From JBGPJM01 sp041485385 (GTDB taxonomy: Bacteria; Planctomycetota; Phycisphaerae; Phycisphaerales; UBA1924): 54,304 nt of DNA. The translations under genes and the position numbers were made by a program. Location: contig JBGPJM010000006.1 in the NCBI GenBank assembly GCA_041485385.1, positions 1-54,304 on the forward strand, read 5' to 3'. Below, piece after piece: positions 8,516 to 18,148 of the stretch (the stretch's first letter is position 1; the number at the start of each line of letters is the position of its first letter). The notes under the pieces are model-generated. The model was given only the letters and a program-made list of their open reading frames with translations, searched no databases and was not told the DNA's origin.

Positions 8516-11500
8516 ATGCGAAGCGCTCGGTTTTTGATCGGAGTGGGTACGGTCGTGTTATGCCTTGTGGGCGTCGCCTCTGGCGACGGCGTGATCCTTC
8601 ACAAGAGCGGCCCGATCCAGATCACGAACAACGGCGGGTTCGTGTGGGCGGTGAACCCGGACCACGACTCGGTCTCACGCATCCAGATAGGAAGCCAGTT
8701 TTACAACATCTCGCAGTTCCCGCTGCCGGTGGTGACAGGCGGTGGTCGGAATAACCCGCAAGGTCTGGCGCTCTCGCCGGTGGCCAACGAGGTGTGGGTG
8801 GCCGCACCGGACGCGGACCGCGTGTATATCCTGGACACGACTCTGGGGTCGGCGCTGGCGACGATCGTGCTGCCGGTGGGGAGCAGTCCGTCGTCGGTTG
8901 CGATCTCGGCCGACGGGACCAGGGCGCTGGTGGCGCTGCACCGTGCCGGCGGCGTGGCGGTGATCAGCACGGCAACGCGGACGGTGACGACGATCATCGG
9001 CGACATGTACCGGCACCCGCTGGGGATCACGTTCACGAGCAACCCCGACGAGGCCTGGGTGTCGCACTCGCTGCCCGACGGCGAGGACTCGTACATCTCG
9101 GCGCTGGACCTGACGACGAACACGGTGAAGGCGCTGGTGCCGCTGAAGTTCGTGAACCCGCGGAACACGGGGCAGGTGGCGGACGACCCTGTGCCGGTGC
9201 CCGAGGGCGGGTACATCGTGGTCCGCGGGCACGTGGCGCAGCCGCCGGGGATTAATCAGTTGTGGATCCCCTGCCAGTACCACAACCGGCAGAACGACAC
9301 GATGCTGCCGGACAGCACGGTGAACGCCGCGCTGCACAAGATCGACCTGAGCACGTTCGAGCACTTCGCGGACAACCGGTGCGTGCTCTCGGCGGTGTAC
9401 GCGCACACGACACAGAGCGTGCTGATCGGCGACGGGTGGAACGCCCACATCTCCGGGCCGGTTGACATCGCCTTCAGCGCCGACGGCGCGACGGCGTACA
9501 TGCTCAACACCGACAGCAACGACGTGGTGGTGTTCCCGACGAACATCACGCTCGACAAGCCGGTCGCGAGCGATCCGCTCCCCGAGATCAACGTCGGCGA
9601 CAACCCTACGGGGATCGTGGCCTCGCCGACCTCGAGCAAGCTGTTCGTGCTGAACTACCTCTCGCGGAACGTCTCGGTGATCAACACGCAGACGCTGGCG
9701 GTGGAAGCGAACCTGTCGCTCACGTTCAACACGCCCGAGCCGGTGCCCGCCCCGGTCCTCTTGGGGGCGAAGCTCTTCAGCAGCAGCGCCGACCTGCGCC
9801 TGAGCTCCAGCGGCAAGGTGTCGTGCGCCTCGTGCCACCCGGGCGGCGAGGCCGACAGCCAGACGTGGGAGTTCGCGCAGTTCGGGGCGGGCTCGCGCAA
9901 GGCGCTCAGCCTGCTGGGGATCGCGCTCTCCAGCGGCCCGCAGGTCATGGGGCGCGGGCAGTTCCACCGCGCCGGCGATCGCGACGAACTCCAGGATTTC
10001 GCGCTGACTTTCCTGCTCCCGTTCATGAACGGCAGCGGGATCCTGCCGAGCGCCAACCCGCCGCTGGGGGCGCCCAACGCCGGGCTCACCGCCGAAGCCG
10101 ACGGGCTCGCGGCGTTCATGACCTCGCTGCCGGCCCTGCAGCGGAGCCCGCACAGGGCCCCCGACGGCTCGCTCCCCGAGGGCGCGGTGCGCGGAGCGGA
10201 GCTGTTCAAGGCGACCAGCGGCCCGCTGGCGACCAACTGCTCGACGTGCCACACGGCCCCGAATTTCACCGACCTGTCGTTCCACGACGTGGGTGGGTAC
10301 GCGCCGGCGCCCGATCACCAGGCCCCGTTGTTCAACACGCCGAGCCTGGTGGGGTCCTGGGACACGGGGCCATACCGGCAGGCCGCCGGCCCGACCGACT
10401 ACCAGTCGCTGGGCGGAGTGATCCGCAACGCCCGTACGGGGGTGCACGGGAACACCGCGGGGCTGAACCTGACGCAGCAGCGCGACCTGGAGCTTTTCCT
10501 GAACTGCATCGACGGGCAGATGTCGCAGACCGGCATCGACACGGTGATCGACACGTCGCCGCCGCGGGTGGTCGCCGTGCGCCCCATAAGCCTGAACTCC
10601 GTGCAGGTGCTGTTCAGCGAGACGGTGGACCAGGCGACGGCGGAGGACACGGCGAACTTCACGCTCAGCGACGGGTTGCGGACCTACACGCCGACGAGCG
10701 CGACGCTGGATGCGACCGGCCGGCGCGTCAAGCTGACGGTCGCCCTGCGGTACTTCGGCTGCCCGGTGACGTACACGCTCGCGCCCGGGGCGGTCCAGGA
10801 CGTGGCGGGCGTCGTCAACGGGAGCGGCGTGAACAACGAGCTGGACACCGCCGACCCCGCCAACCACGGCGCGTTCACGCTGGACGGGAGCATCAGGCTG
10901 ACGTTCGGCTCCACCGGCGACGAGATGGTCCCCTCGGTAGCGCACGACGCGGCCTTCGACGCGGCGCTGCCGAGTATGTCGTACGCGGCGTGGCGGGTGT
11001 ACCCCAATACGCCCATCCCCACCAAGAGCTTCGTGAAGTTCGATTTCATCCCGACGCTGGCGACCGAGTGTGGCGTCACGGACCCGGCGGACATCCAGGC
11101 GGCCGGCTTCTCGGTGAAGCCCAAGCGCGGCGCGGCGACCACGGTCGAGCTGCGCCGCTGCCTGATGCCGTGGAACGAGCCGCCACGCGACCAGTGCCTG
11201 GGCTGCCCCGGCTCGGTCAACCGCTCCAACGCGACGCACCCGACGATCCCGTGGCACCAGAGCGGCGCTCGGGCGATCGGCGGGACGGGCACCGACCCGG
11301 CGGAGTATTACCCGACCGCGTCGTTCGACGTGGCCTCGACGGTGGACGCGGCCGTGACGATCGCGGGCATGAACGAGCGGCTTGAGTTCGCCTCGCCGGG
11401 GATCACCGACGCGTTCCGGTTCTGGCTGGCGCACCCGACGATCAATTTCGGATACGTGGTGAACGCCGTGGGTCCGAGCGTGCTGGGGACGGAGTTCTGG

Positions 11501-11839
11501 GCCAACGAGGACGAGGGCGGGAAGAACGGGATCACGCTGACGATCACCTACGCGATCCATCCGCAGACCCCGTTTGATGATTGCAACAACAACGGCATCG
11601 CCGACGATTGCGATCTCTTGAGCGGTGTCCTGCACGACGCCAACGGGGACGGCACGCCGGATGAGTGCGTCTGCCTCGCCGACTTCAATGGCGACCACTC
11701 TGTCAACAGCCAGGATTTCTTCGATTTCCTGGATGCGTTCTTTGCGTCCGCGCCGACCGCGGACTTCAACATGGACGGGCTGATCAACAGCCAGGACTTC
11801 TTCGACTACCTGACGGCGTTCTTCGCGGGGTGCCCCTGA
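8516..11839 (+). CDS. Secreted beta-propeller / di-heme / GC-type dockerin protein
   Basis: The start at 8516 is chosen because GGAGAG lies just upstream and a signal peptide follows ('ARFLIGVGTVVLCLVGVASG'), giving 1107 residues. The N-terminal ~420 residues contain YVTN-type propeller repeats ('NPQGLALSPVANEVWVAAPD', 'GPVDIAFSADGATAYMLNTD'). Two CxxCH heme sites follow ('CASCHPGG' and 'CSTCHTAPNF') in a region like the di-heme cytochrome c peroxidase family. Next are a Big/SbsA-like domain ('VRPISLNSVQVLFSETVD'), a DNRLRE-like domain, a 'DDCNNNGIADDCDLLSG' calcium-type stretch, and a paired GC-type dockerin tail ending 'TAFFAGCP'. It is probably an extracellular, surface-bound redox protein. 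The substrate is unknown. Confidence 0.85.
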   Translation: MRSARFLIGVGTVVLCLVGVASGDGVILHKSGPIQITNNGGFVWAVNPDHDSVSRIQIGSQFYNISQFPLPVVTGGGRNNPQGLALSPVANEVWVAAPDADRVYILDTTLGSALATIVLPVGSSPSSVAISADGTRALVALHRAGGVAVISTATRTVTTIIGDMYRHPLGITFTSNPDEAWVSHSLPDGEDSYISALDLTTNTVKALVPLKFVNPRNTGQVADDPVPVPEGGYIVVRGHVAQPPGINQLWIPCQYHNRQNDTMLPDSTVNAALHKIDLSTFEHFADNRCVLSAVYAHTTQSVLIGDGWNAHISGPVDIAFSADGATAYMLNTDSNDVVVFPTNITLDKPVASDPLPEINVGDNPTGIVASPTSSKLFVLNYLSRNVSVINTQTLAVEANLSLTFNTPEPVPAPVLLGAKLFSSSADLRLSSSGKVSCASCHPGGEADSQTWEFAQFGAGSRKALSLLGIALSSGPQVMGRGQFHRAGDRDELQDFALTFLLPFMNGSGILPSANPPLGAPNAGLTAEADGLAAFMTSLPALQRSPHRAPDGSLPEGAVRGAELFKATSGPLATNCSTCHTAPNFTDLSFHDVGGYAPAPDHQAPLFNTPSLVGSWDTGPYRQAAGPTDYQSLGGVIRNARTGVHGNTAGLNLTQQRDLELFLNCIDGQMSQTGIDTVIDTSPPRVVAVRPISLNSVQVLFSETVDQATAEDTANFTLSDGLRTYTPTSATLDATGRRVKLTVALRYFGCPVTYTLAPGAVQDVAGVVNGSGVNNELDTADPANHGAFTLDGSIRLTFGSTGDEMVPSVAHDAAFDAALPSMSYAAWRVYPNTPIPTKSFVKFDFIPTLATECGVTDPADIQAAGFSVKPKRGAATTVELRRCLMPWNEPPRDQCLGCPGSVNRSNATHPTIPWHQSGARAIGGTGTDPAEYYPTASFDVASTVDAAVTIAGMNERLEFASPGITDAFRFWLAHPTINFGYVVNAVGPSVLGTEFWANEDEGGKNGITLTITYAIHPQTPFDDCNNNGIADDCDLLSGVLHDANGDGTPDECVCLADFNGDHSVNSQDFFDFLDAFFASAPTADFNMDGLINSQDFFDYLTAFFAGCP

Positions 11840-12079
11840 GGAGCGGGCGATCTGTGCCCGGTGCCGCGACCAGAAGCGAGAGCGGCGACGCCTGCTCGGC
11901 CTCACGCCGCGTGGCGGCAGTTCCGCGATGAGGTGTCCGGACGTGCCTCGAAGGCGGGCCTTTCCGGCCTGCTCACCACGGGCGCCTGCTTGACCGATAT
12001 CTGAGCGTTGCTACCCTTGCACTTGCCCGTGCCGGATGCCGAACGCGCCCCGGACGGATGGCAGGTCTTGGCCAGTTTT

Positions 12080-12151
12080 TCCCCGATAGCTCAATGGTAG
12101 AGCGAGCGGCTGTTAACCGCTAGGTTCTAGGTTCGAGTCCTAGTCGGGGAG
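12080..12151 (+). tRNA. tRNA-Asn (GUU)
   Basis: Acceptor stem TCCCCGA pairs with TCGGGGA, with discriminator G. The D arm is 'TAGCTCAATGGTAGAGC', the anticodon arm is AGCGG-CTGTTAA-CCGCT with anticodon GTT, and the T arm is 'CTAGGTTCGAGTCCTAG'. CCA is not encoded. Confidence 0.95.
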
Positions 12152-12212
12152 TTCCAAGTGGTGAGCTGGCGCGCAGGGTGCGCTTCCCGGGCTCGCGCGC
12201 CAAACGGGGCGC

Positions 12213-14699
12213 TCATCGCCGGGCGTCGAGGCCTTGCCAGCGGTGCGTCCAGACTTCGCCCTGGGTGCTCTCGACGACGAGGTAGTCGCCCTCGCGGCGT
12301 GAGCGCAGGGGGACGTTGTTCTCGTCGTTCAGGTATCTCGCGGCCATGACTGCTGCGTCGACGAGCGTCTGGAGCGAGTCGGGGAGCTCGCCGTACGCCA
12401 GGCGGTACGCGTAGACGGCCCGGCCGATGCCGAGGCGGATGAAGTGGGCCTCGTTGTGCGTGCGGGTCTCGCGATTCGCCTCGGGCGGCAGCTTGAGGAG
12501 GCGCAGCATCTCGATGGCCAGCGGGCCCGTGCGGGCCGGATCCGGCGCGGCGGCGCGGAACGAGATCGTGTGGGGGCCCTTGGTGAGGACCTGCGTGCCC
12601 AGCGAGAGATCGAGCTCGGGGTCGGGCGAGCGGAAATCGGCCGAGGCGACCTTCTTGCCGTCGATCTGGACGTCGTAGGCGCCGTAGTCGGGCCCGCTGC
12701 CGGCCGTCAGGCGCACGGCGTAGCGGCCGTCGCCGGCCGCCTCGAAGGGGATGGTGAGGGCGGCGCCGGCGGACTTGTTCGGCCAGAGCAGCATGGGGCG
12801 GGCCCCGAAGAGGCCGGAGGTATCGATCCTGACCTTGGCGTCGCCGGTGGTTTGGGCCTGGCGGAAGGCGCGCACGAAGTGGTTCTGCGCCCACGGGATC
12901 CGGCGCTGGGACCACGGCGGGAGCTTGAAGAAGGGCTTGGGCTCTCCCTCCTGGTACCAGAAGGCCACGCTGCTGAAGAAGTCGGGGCGCTCGATGAAGA
13001 ACCCCTCGGTGTCCTCGGCGCGGTTGCCCTTGTGCTCGATGACCGCCTTCAGCGACGTGGCGAAGCTGACCGGGTCCAGCACGTGCCAGCGGTAGCAGAC
13101 GCCGCTGTCGCCGGCGCTATCGCCCTGCCAGCGCGGCGACCCGAACCAGTGGCTGGTCCGCGGCCGGAAGCCCCAGGCATCGTTGAAGTAGTCCTCGCTC
13201 CCCGTGCCCTGGAGGCTGGGGGTCTGCTCGCCGTCGATGAAGAAGAAGTCGTCGCCTTCGCCGAACCAGCCGTCCTGGGCCATGGTGACGGAGAGGACCG
13301 TGCCGATGTATTGGCCGCGGCCCTCGAGGTCGGCCAGGGTGTAGTCGCGCCCTGAGGCGGCGGGGTATTCCTGGCGGTACCGCGCGTGGAAGTACGGGGT
13401 GGAGGGGGGGACCTGGACCTGGGTCCAATCGACCTGCCAGTAGAGGCCGGTGGAGCGGTCGGGGTTGTCGTTGGTGACGACGATGCGGGCGGATTTGTGG
13501 AAGGGCATCCGCCAGAAGCAGGAGAGCGCGCCGGTGGGCGAGACCTGCACGGGGAAGCTCTCGACGACGGCCGGTTTGCCCTGGCCCACGGCGAAGAAAT
13601 CACCCAGCGGGGCTTCGACGCCGGGCTCGGTGCGGCCGTCCCAGTAGATGCGCAGGCTGAGGGCGTTGAGCTCGCCCGCCCAGCCGGAGTGGCTGGTGAA
13701 CCACATGTGGGTGATGACTCCCGGGCCATCGAGCAGCGGCATCTCGATGGACTGCCCCGGCTGCAGCCAGGTCATGTCGAGGTTCTCGGTATGCCAGCCG
13801 GGTTGCTGGTTGCTCGAAACACGCCGGTTTCGGCCTACGGGGGCGGCGCCGAAGAGCCCGAGGGCGTCCGGCGCCGCCCGGGGCTGCGGCGCGGCGGCCG
13901 GCTCGGAATCGATCCACACGGCGTCATTCATGTACGCCATCGCGTACTGGTAGGTCATCCAGCCTTCGCTCGCGGCCCGGCTCGTGTTTCGGAAGACGAA
14001 CGCGCCGCCGCCGGGCTTTGCCGGGTCGTCGCGGAAGCCGACCAGCAGCACGCTGTGCCCATCGCGGACACCCTCGGGGGTCGCCATCTGCAGGGTGTTG
14101 TCCTGCCATTTCTCCTGCTTGGGCCAGCGGAAGCCGCCGCACACCGGCCATTGCCGCGAGAGTGTGCGTTTGATGTCGTCCAGTTGCGCCTGGCTGAGGC
14201 CGGTGGTCACGTCCCAGGGTTTGATCCAGTGAAGCCGGAGGCCGGCGTCGCGGAGGGACCGGGCATGGCGGAGGGCGTCGTCGCTGGGGCGCTGCTTCGG
14301 GTCAAGGTTCGCCTGGTACGGCATGTCTTCCTCGGGGCAGATGCCGTAGGTCGAGAAGCCCATCCACAGATCCGAGAAGTAGCCGCCGTCCTCGACCTGG
14401 CCGATCGCCTCGTTGGACGCCCAGTTGAGGAACTCGACGCTGAGCCGGGTGCCCGTTCGTCGCCGGCTCGCCGCGGCATACTCGATCGCCTCGGTCACGG
14501 CGAATGCCGAGCATGTCGGGCGATCACCCTGTGATCGCGCGCCGAGCCCCTGGTCGTTGAACATCGGACGGAGGTCGACGGCGCTCGTGGGCGCTTCGGA
14601 GTTCTGTCCCGGGGGCTCCTGCGCGCTCACGCATGTCCCGGGCGCGAGCGCCACCGCCGCGAGCACCAGCACCTTGTCCAGCGTCCGAGCCTTGCCCAT
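12213..14699 (-). CDS. Papain-family (C1) peptidase fused to GH172 (DUF2961) glycosidase
   Basis: I start this 828-residue protein at the Met preceding a clear signal peptide ('KVLVLAAVALAPGTCVSA'), with GGAGAA upstream. Residues about 40-265 are a C1-type cysteine protease: oxyanion Gln57, Cys63 ('QGDRPTCSAFAVTEAIEY'), His215 ('DGHSVLLVGF') and Asn238 ('FRNTS'), so the active site looks complete. Residues about 298-640 match DUF2961/GH172 ('GPGVITHMWFTSHSGW', 'DDFFFIDGE', 'QGTGSEDYFNDAWGF'), a family with alpha-arabinofuranosidase and difructose-anhydride activities. The C-terminal ~180 residues look like a further beta-sandwich. I know of no standard fusion of these two domains. A GH127 gene lies nearby. 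Confidence 0.85.
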   Translation of the reverse strand: MGKARTLDKVLVLAAVALAPGTCVSAQEPPGQNSEAPTSAVDLRPMFNDQGLGARSQGDRPTCSAFAVTEAIEYAAASRRRTGTRLSVEFLNWASNEAIGQVEDGGYFSDLWMGFSTYGICPEEDMPYQANLDPKQRPSDDALRHARSLRDAGLRLHWIKPWDVTTGLSQAQLDDIKRTLSRQWPVCGGFRWPKQEKWQDNTLQMATPEGVRDGHSVLLVGFRDDPAKPGGGAFVFRNTSRAASEGWMTYQYAMAYMNDAVWIDSEPAAAPQPRAAPDALGLFGAAPVGRNRRVSSNQQPGWHTENLDMTWLQPGQSIEMPLLDGPGVITHMWFTSHSGWAGELNALSLRIYWDGRTEPGVEAPLGDFFAVGQGKPAVVESFPVQVSPTGALSCFWRMPFHKSARIVVTNDNPDRSTGLYWQVDWTQVQVPPSTPYFHARYRQEYPAASGRDYTLADLEGRGQYIGTVLSVTMAQDGWFGEGDDFFFIDGEQTPSLQGTGSEDYFNDAWGFRPRTSHWFGSPRWQGDSAGDSGVCYRWHVLDPVSFATSLKAVIEHKGNRAEDTEGFFIERPDFFSSVAFWYQEGEPKPFFKLPPWSQRRIPWAQNHFVRAFRQAQTTGDAKVRIDTSGLFGARPMLLWPNKSAGAALTIPFEAAGDGRYAVRLTAGSGPDYGAYDVQIDGKKVASADFRSPDPELDLSLGTQVLTKGPHTISFRAAAPDPARTGPLAIEMLRLLKLPPEANRETRTHNEAHFIRLGIGRAVYAYRLAYGELPDSLQTLVDAAVMAARYLNDENNVPLRSRREGDYLVVESTQGEVWTHRWQGLDARR

Positions 14700-14919
14700 T
14701 TCCCGTTCTCCTTCGCCGCTCTGGCGACGGGCACTGTACAGGCAAGCCCCGATCGCGGCGTGCGCTTGGCCACAGCGCCGCCAACGCCCATGGGTAACCT
14801 CCCAAGCGGAGGGCAAGACGATCGGAGTGTCGGGCGGGCCTCGATGGCGCGGAGACCGCCACGGTCCGATCGCGGGCGACGATGAAATCTCGATAATCAC
14901 GCCCGCCGGGCGCCGCGCA

Positions 14920-15567
14920 TCACGGGCAGCCGGTGAAGAACGCCGTCAGGAAATCGAAGAAATCCTGCGAGTCGGTCATGCCGTCGGCGTTGAAGTCGGC
15001 GGCGCCGCCGAAAAAGTCGGTGAGGAAGTCGAAGAAGTCCTGGGTGTTGACGGAGCCGGAGTGGTTCCAGTCGGCGGCGCAGGGGGCCGGGGCGCTCAGG
15101 AGCGTCACGTCGTTCCGCCGGCAGCCGAACTCCGCCGTGCTCAGCGTGATGGAGATCTGCGGGAACGGGTGGTCGGGATCGACGGGCACGAACCCGCTCT
15201 CGTACGGCATACTCGGATCGCCGTCGATCGACAGGTCCAGCGTCATCTGCTGGGTCACCGCGACCTCGCCGCCAATGCGGTACGTGCCGGAACCGCTGAT
15301 ATGGGAGTCGCCCTGCGGCGACGAGGCGACCCAGTCGACCAGCGTCACGCCGTAGTCGTCGAAGAGCGGGCCGTGGTCGAGGAACGTGAGCACGAAGCTC
15401 CCGTGCATCGGGAGGACGTCGCTGTGCGGCGGGCACGCGCAGGGTCCGAGGCAGAACTCCTCGGTCAGGTTGGTTCCCGTTTGCAGGCTGTACCGAACGG
15501 GTGTCTGCGCGTGGGCCGTGGCGGCCGAGCCCACAACCGCCGCGACGATCAGGAACAATCGCTTCAT
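14920..15567 (-). CDS. Secreted GC-type dockerin protein
   Basis: The 215-residue protein starts with a signal peptide ('KRLFLIVAAVVGSAATAHAQ') preceded by a strong GGAG site. The central ~130 residues are unrecognised and contain several Cys near the N-terminus ('CLGPCACPP'). The tail is the paired dockerin module ('DWNHSGSVNTQDFFDFL', 'DFNADGMTDSQDFFDFL') ending 'TAFFTGCP'. It lies between the papain/GH172 gene and the divergent GH127 gene, and may be a surface component of the same polysaccharide-use locus. Confidence 0.8.
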   Translation of the reverse strand: MKRLFLIVAAVVGSAATAHAQTPVRYSLQTGTNLTEEFCLGPCACPPHSDVLPMHGSFVLTFLDHGPLFDDYGVTLVDWVASSPQGDSHISGSGTYRIGGEVAVTQQMTLDLSIDGDPSMPYESGFVPVDPDHPFPQISITLSTAEFGCRRNDVTLLSAPAPCAADWNHSGSVNTQDFFDFLTDFFGGAADFNADGMTDSQDFFDFLTAFFTGCP

Positions 15568-15728
15568 GGCTGTTTTCTCCGTGGGCAGTCCTCCCCTCCG
15601 CGTCCAGTGTAGATCGCCGGCGTCCGCGTGCAAGCCTTCTCTGGCGGTTCCGATCCGCCGGATCGGGGCGGGCGCAGCATCCCGGTTGCCGTGGGCTCTG
15701 GGCGATGGGATGGCTTAGACTGGGCGAG

Positions 15729-18065
15729 ATGATGACGGTTCTGGGCCCCCTGTGCGCATGCGTAGTCGGGACACTTGCGGCGGCGTGCATGGCGGCCGAG
15801 CGCCGTCCCGATGGCGTCGTGCCGTTCGTCGTGCCGGCCGCGATGAAGGACGAGGCGGAGGCGCTGGAGCCCGCGGACGTGCGGCTGATGGGGTTCCTGG
15901 GCGCGCGGGTTCAAGCTAACGAGGCGAACCGGCTCGCTCAGGTGGACCTCGAGCCGCTGCTGGCGGGGTTCCGACATCGCCCCGGCTCGCACCCCTGGAT
16001 CGGCGAGCACATCGGCAAATGGATGCACGCGGCCACGCTCGCGTGGGCGAACTCCGGCGATGAGGCGCTGCGAAAGAAGCTGGACTACGCGGCCGCGGAA
16101 CTGATCAAGACCCAGGAGCCCGATGGCTACCTTGGGACCTACACGCCCGACAGACGGTTCGGGCTGTTCGATGGCGCCGACTGGGACGTGTGGTCGCACA
16201 AGTACTGCCTGATCGGCCTGCTCACGTACTACCGGTACACCGGCTCGGCCGAGGCACTGGACGCGTGCCGTCGGATGGGGGACCTGCTGGACAGCACGTT
16301 CGGGCCGCGGGGGAGGAGCATCGTCACCGCGGGGACGCACAGGGGCATGGCCGCGACGAGCGTGCTGGAGCCGATCGTGCTGCTGTACCGGTGCACGGGC
16401 GAGAAGCGGTACTTGGCGCTGGCGGAGCGGATCGTGAGGTCTTACGACGACAAGGACGGGCCGCGGGTGGTGTCGACGCTCACCCAGACCGGCATGGTGT
16501 CGCGCACGGCCGACGGGAAGGCCTACGAGATGCTCTCCAACCTGGTGGGGCTGTGCGAGCTGGCGCGGGTGACGGGGGAAGAGCGGTACCTGGTCCCGGC
16601 GATCAAGGCGTGGGACGACGTGGTGAAGAACCACCTGTATATCACGGGGACGGCGAGCTTCGGCGAGGTGTTCCATTCGCCGCACGAGCTGCCCAACGGG
16701 ATGGGCGCCGCCGTGGGTGAGACGTGCGTGACGGTCACGTGGATGCAGCTCTCGCACCAGCTCCTGCGGCTGATGGGCGAGGCCCGGTACGCCGAGGAGC
16801 TGGAGCGATCGCTGTACAACCACCTGGCGGGCGCGCAGCGGCCCGACGGGAAGGAGTGGTGCTACTACACGGCGCTGGAAGGAAAGAAGGAGTACGGCCC
16901 GGGGATCAGCTGCTGCGTGTCGAGCGGGCCCCGCGGGATGGCCATGGCGCCGGGGATGGTGTACTCGCGGGGCACGGGGCCGGACCGCGTGATGGTGAGC
17001 CTGTTCGAGCCGTCGCACGCCGTCATGATGCTGGGGGGGAAGCGGGTGACGGTGGAGCAGGAGACCGCTGTGCCCGTCCGGGGCGGCGCGGTCCTGACGT
17101 TCCGGATGAAGAACCCGGCGCGGTTCGGCGTGATGGTGCGCGTGCCGGCGTGGGCCCCGGGGATTCACGTGAAGGAGCATCCCGGAGCGCGGGCCGACGG
17201 GCGTGGGTGGCTGGTGATCCCGGCGCGCGAATGGAAGGACGGGGAGGCGGTGCACATTGAGTTCGAGATCCGGGCGCGGATGGTGCCCGGCGAGTTCGGG
17301 AACCAGGGGAAGGCGGCCCTGGCGTGGGGACCGCTGGTGCTCGCGTACGACTCGGATCGCAACCGGGAAGCGCCGCTGGGGGCCTGTGCCGCGCTGGGCG
17401 ATGCGGACCCCGGGGAGGGAGGGCGGGCGATGGTCGAGAACGACCGATCCATGGCGCTCTCGTTCCCGATCATCAGCGGCGTGCGACGGGAGAAGCGGGA
17501 AGCGGTCTTCGTGACGTTCGCGGAGGCGGGGAGTGCGGGAGGAGCGGGAGGGGGAATGTACCGCGTGTGGATCGGTGCGCCGGGGAGCGCCGCGCCGTGC
17601 TCGCTCCTGGCGGACGGGAAGGAGAGCCGGAGCACCGAGGGAAACGTCGCCGGGTCGATCATCGACGGCGAGCTGGACACGTTCGTGGTGACGTGGGACG
17701 GCACGAGGCACGAGGACGAGTGGTTCGAGGTGAGCGTGCGGGCGCCCGTGACGTTCCGCCGGGTGGTGTACGCCCATGGGCGGGCGTTCCACGACGGCGG
17801 GTGGTTCGATGCGAGCGATGGCCGGCCTCGGGTGGAGGTGAGGAGGAGCGCGGGCGCGCCGTGGGAGGTGATCGGCGAGCTGACCGACTACCCAGCGACG
17901 AACGCCCGTGACGCGAAGGGGCTGAAGACGGGCCAGCAGTTCACACTCAGCCTGAAGGAGCCGGTCACCGCCGTGGCGGTGCGTGTACGCGGGGCCGGGG
18001 CGTGCGGGGACACGCCCGCGCAGTGCTTCTCGTCGTGCGGGGAGCTCGGGGCGCACGGGGATTAG
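15729..18065 (+). CDS. GH127 (DUF1680) beta-L-arabinofuranosidase-like protein
   Basis: With the start at the MetMet pair before a hydrophobic signal ('VLGPLCACVVGTLAAACMAA'), the product is 778 residues. The alpha/alpha-barrel of GH127 is clear: 'PWIGEHIGKWMHAATLAWA', 'QEPDGYLGTYTP', 'HELPNGMGAAVGETCVTVT' (the conserved Glu-Thr-Cys, about 330) and 'GISCCVSSGPRG' (the Cys-Cys pair, about 395). In characterised GH127 enzymes these Cys and Glu residues hold zinc and act in catalysis. A C-terminal F5/8-type or similar beta domain follows ('VTFRRVVYAHG'). Substrate specificity cannot be read from sequence. It ends 83 bases before the acyl carrier protein gene but is probably unrelated to it. Confidence 0.85.
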   Translation: MMTVLGPLCACVVGTLAAACMAAERRPDGVVPFVVPAAMKDEAEALEPADVRLMGFLGARVQANEANRLAQVDLEPLLAGFRHRPGSHPWIGEHIGKWMHAATLAWANSGDEALRKKLDYAAAELIKTQEPDGYLGTYTPDRRFGLFDGADWDVWSHKYCLIGLLTYYRYTGSAEALDACRRMGDLLDSTFGPRGRSIVTAGTHRGMAATSVLEPIVLLYRCTGEKRYLALAERIVRSYDDKDGPRVVSTLTQTGMVSRTADGKAYEMLSNLVGLCELARVTGEERYLVPAIKAWDDVVKNHLYITGTASFGEVFHSPHELPNGMGAAVGETCVTVTWMQLSHQLLRLMGEARYAEELERSLYNHLAGAQRPDGKEWCYYTALEGKKEYGPGISCCVSSGPRGMAMAPGMVYSRGTGPDRVMVSLFEPSHAVMMLGGKRVTVEQETAVPVRGGAVLTFRMKNPARFGVMVRVPAWAPGIHVKEHPGARADGRGWLVIPAREWKDGEAVHIEFEIRARMVPGEFGNQGKAALAWGPLVLAYDSDRNREAPLGACAALGDADPGEGGRAMVENDRSMALSFPIISGVRREKREAVFVTFAEAGSAGGAGGGMYRVWIGAPGSAAPCSLLADGKESRSTEGNVAGSIIDGELDTFVVTWDGTRHEDEWFEVSVRAPVTFRRVVYAHGRAFHDGGWFDASDGRPRVEVRRSAGAPWEVIGELTDYPATNARDAKGLKTGQQFTLSLKEPVTAVAVRVRGAGACGDTPAQCFSSCGELGAHGD

Positions 18066-18148
18066 GGGCCGCAAATCTCGCGGCGGACCGTCATAGGCGC
18101 TTCGGCCTAGAGTTCGCCGCGCCGACTCACCGGCCGGTTCACCGACCC

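Noticed and set aside
8675..11905. 1076-residue open frame on the minus strand
   Set aside because: It is antisense to the propeller/dockerin gene, is rich in Arg/His/Val without any fold motif, and is typical of shadows in GC-rich DNA.
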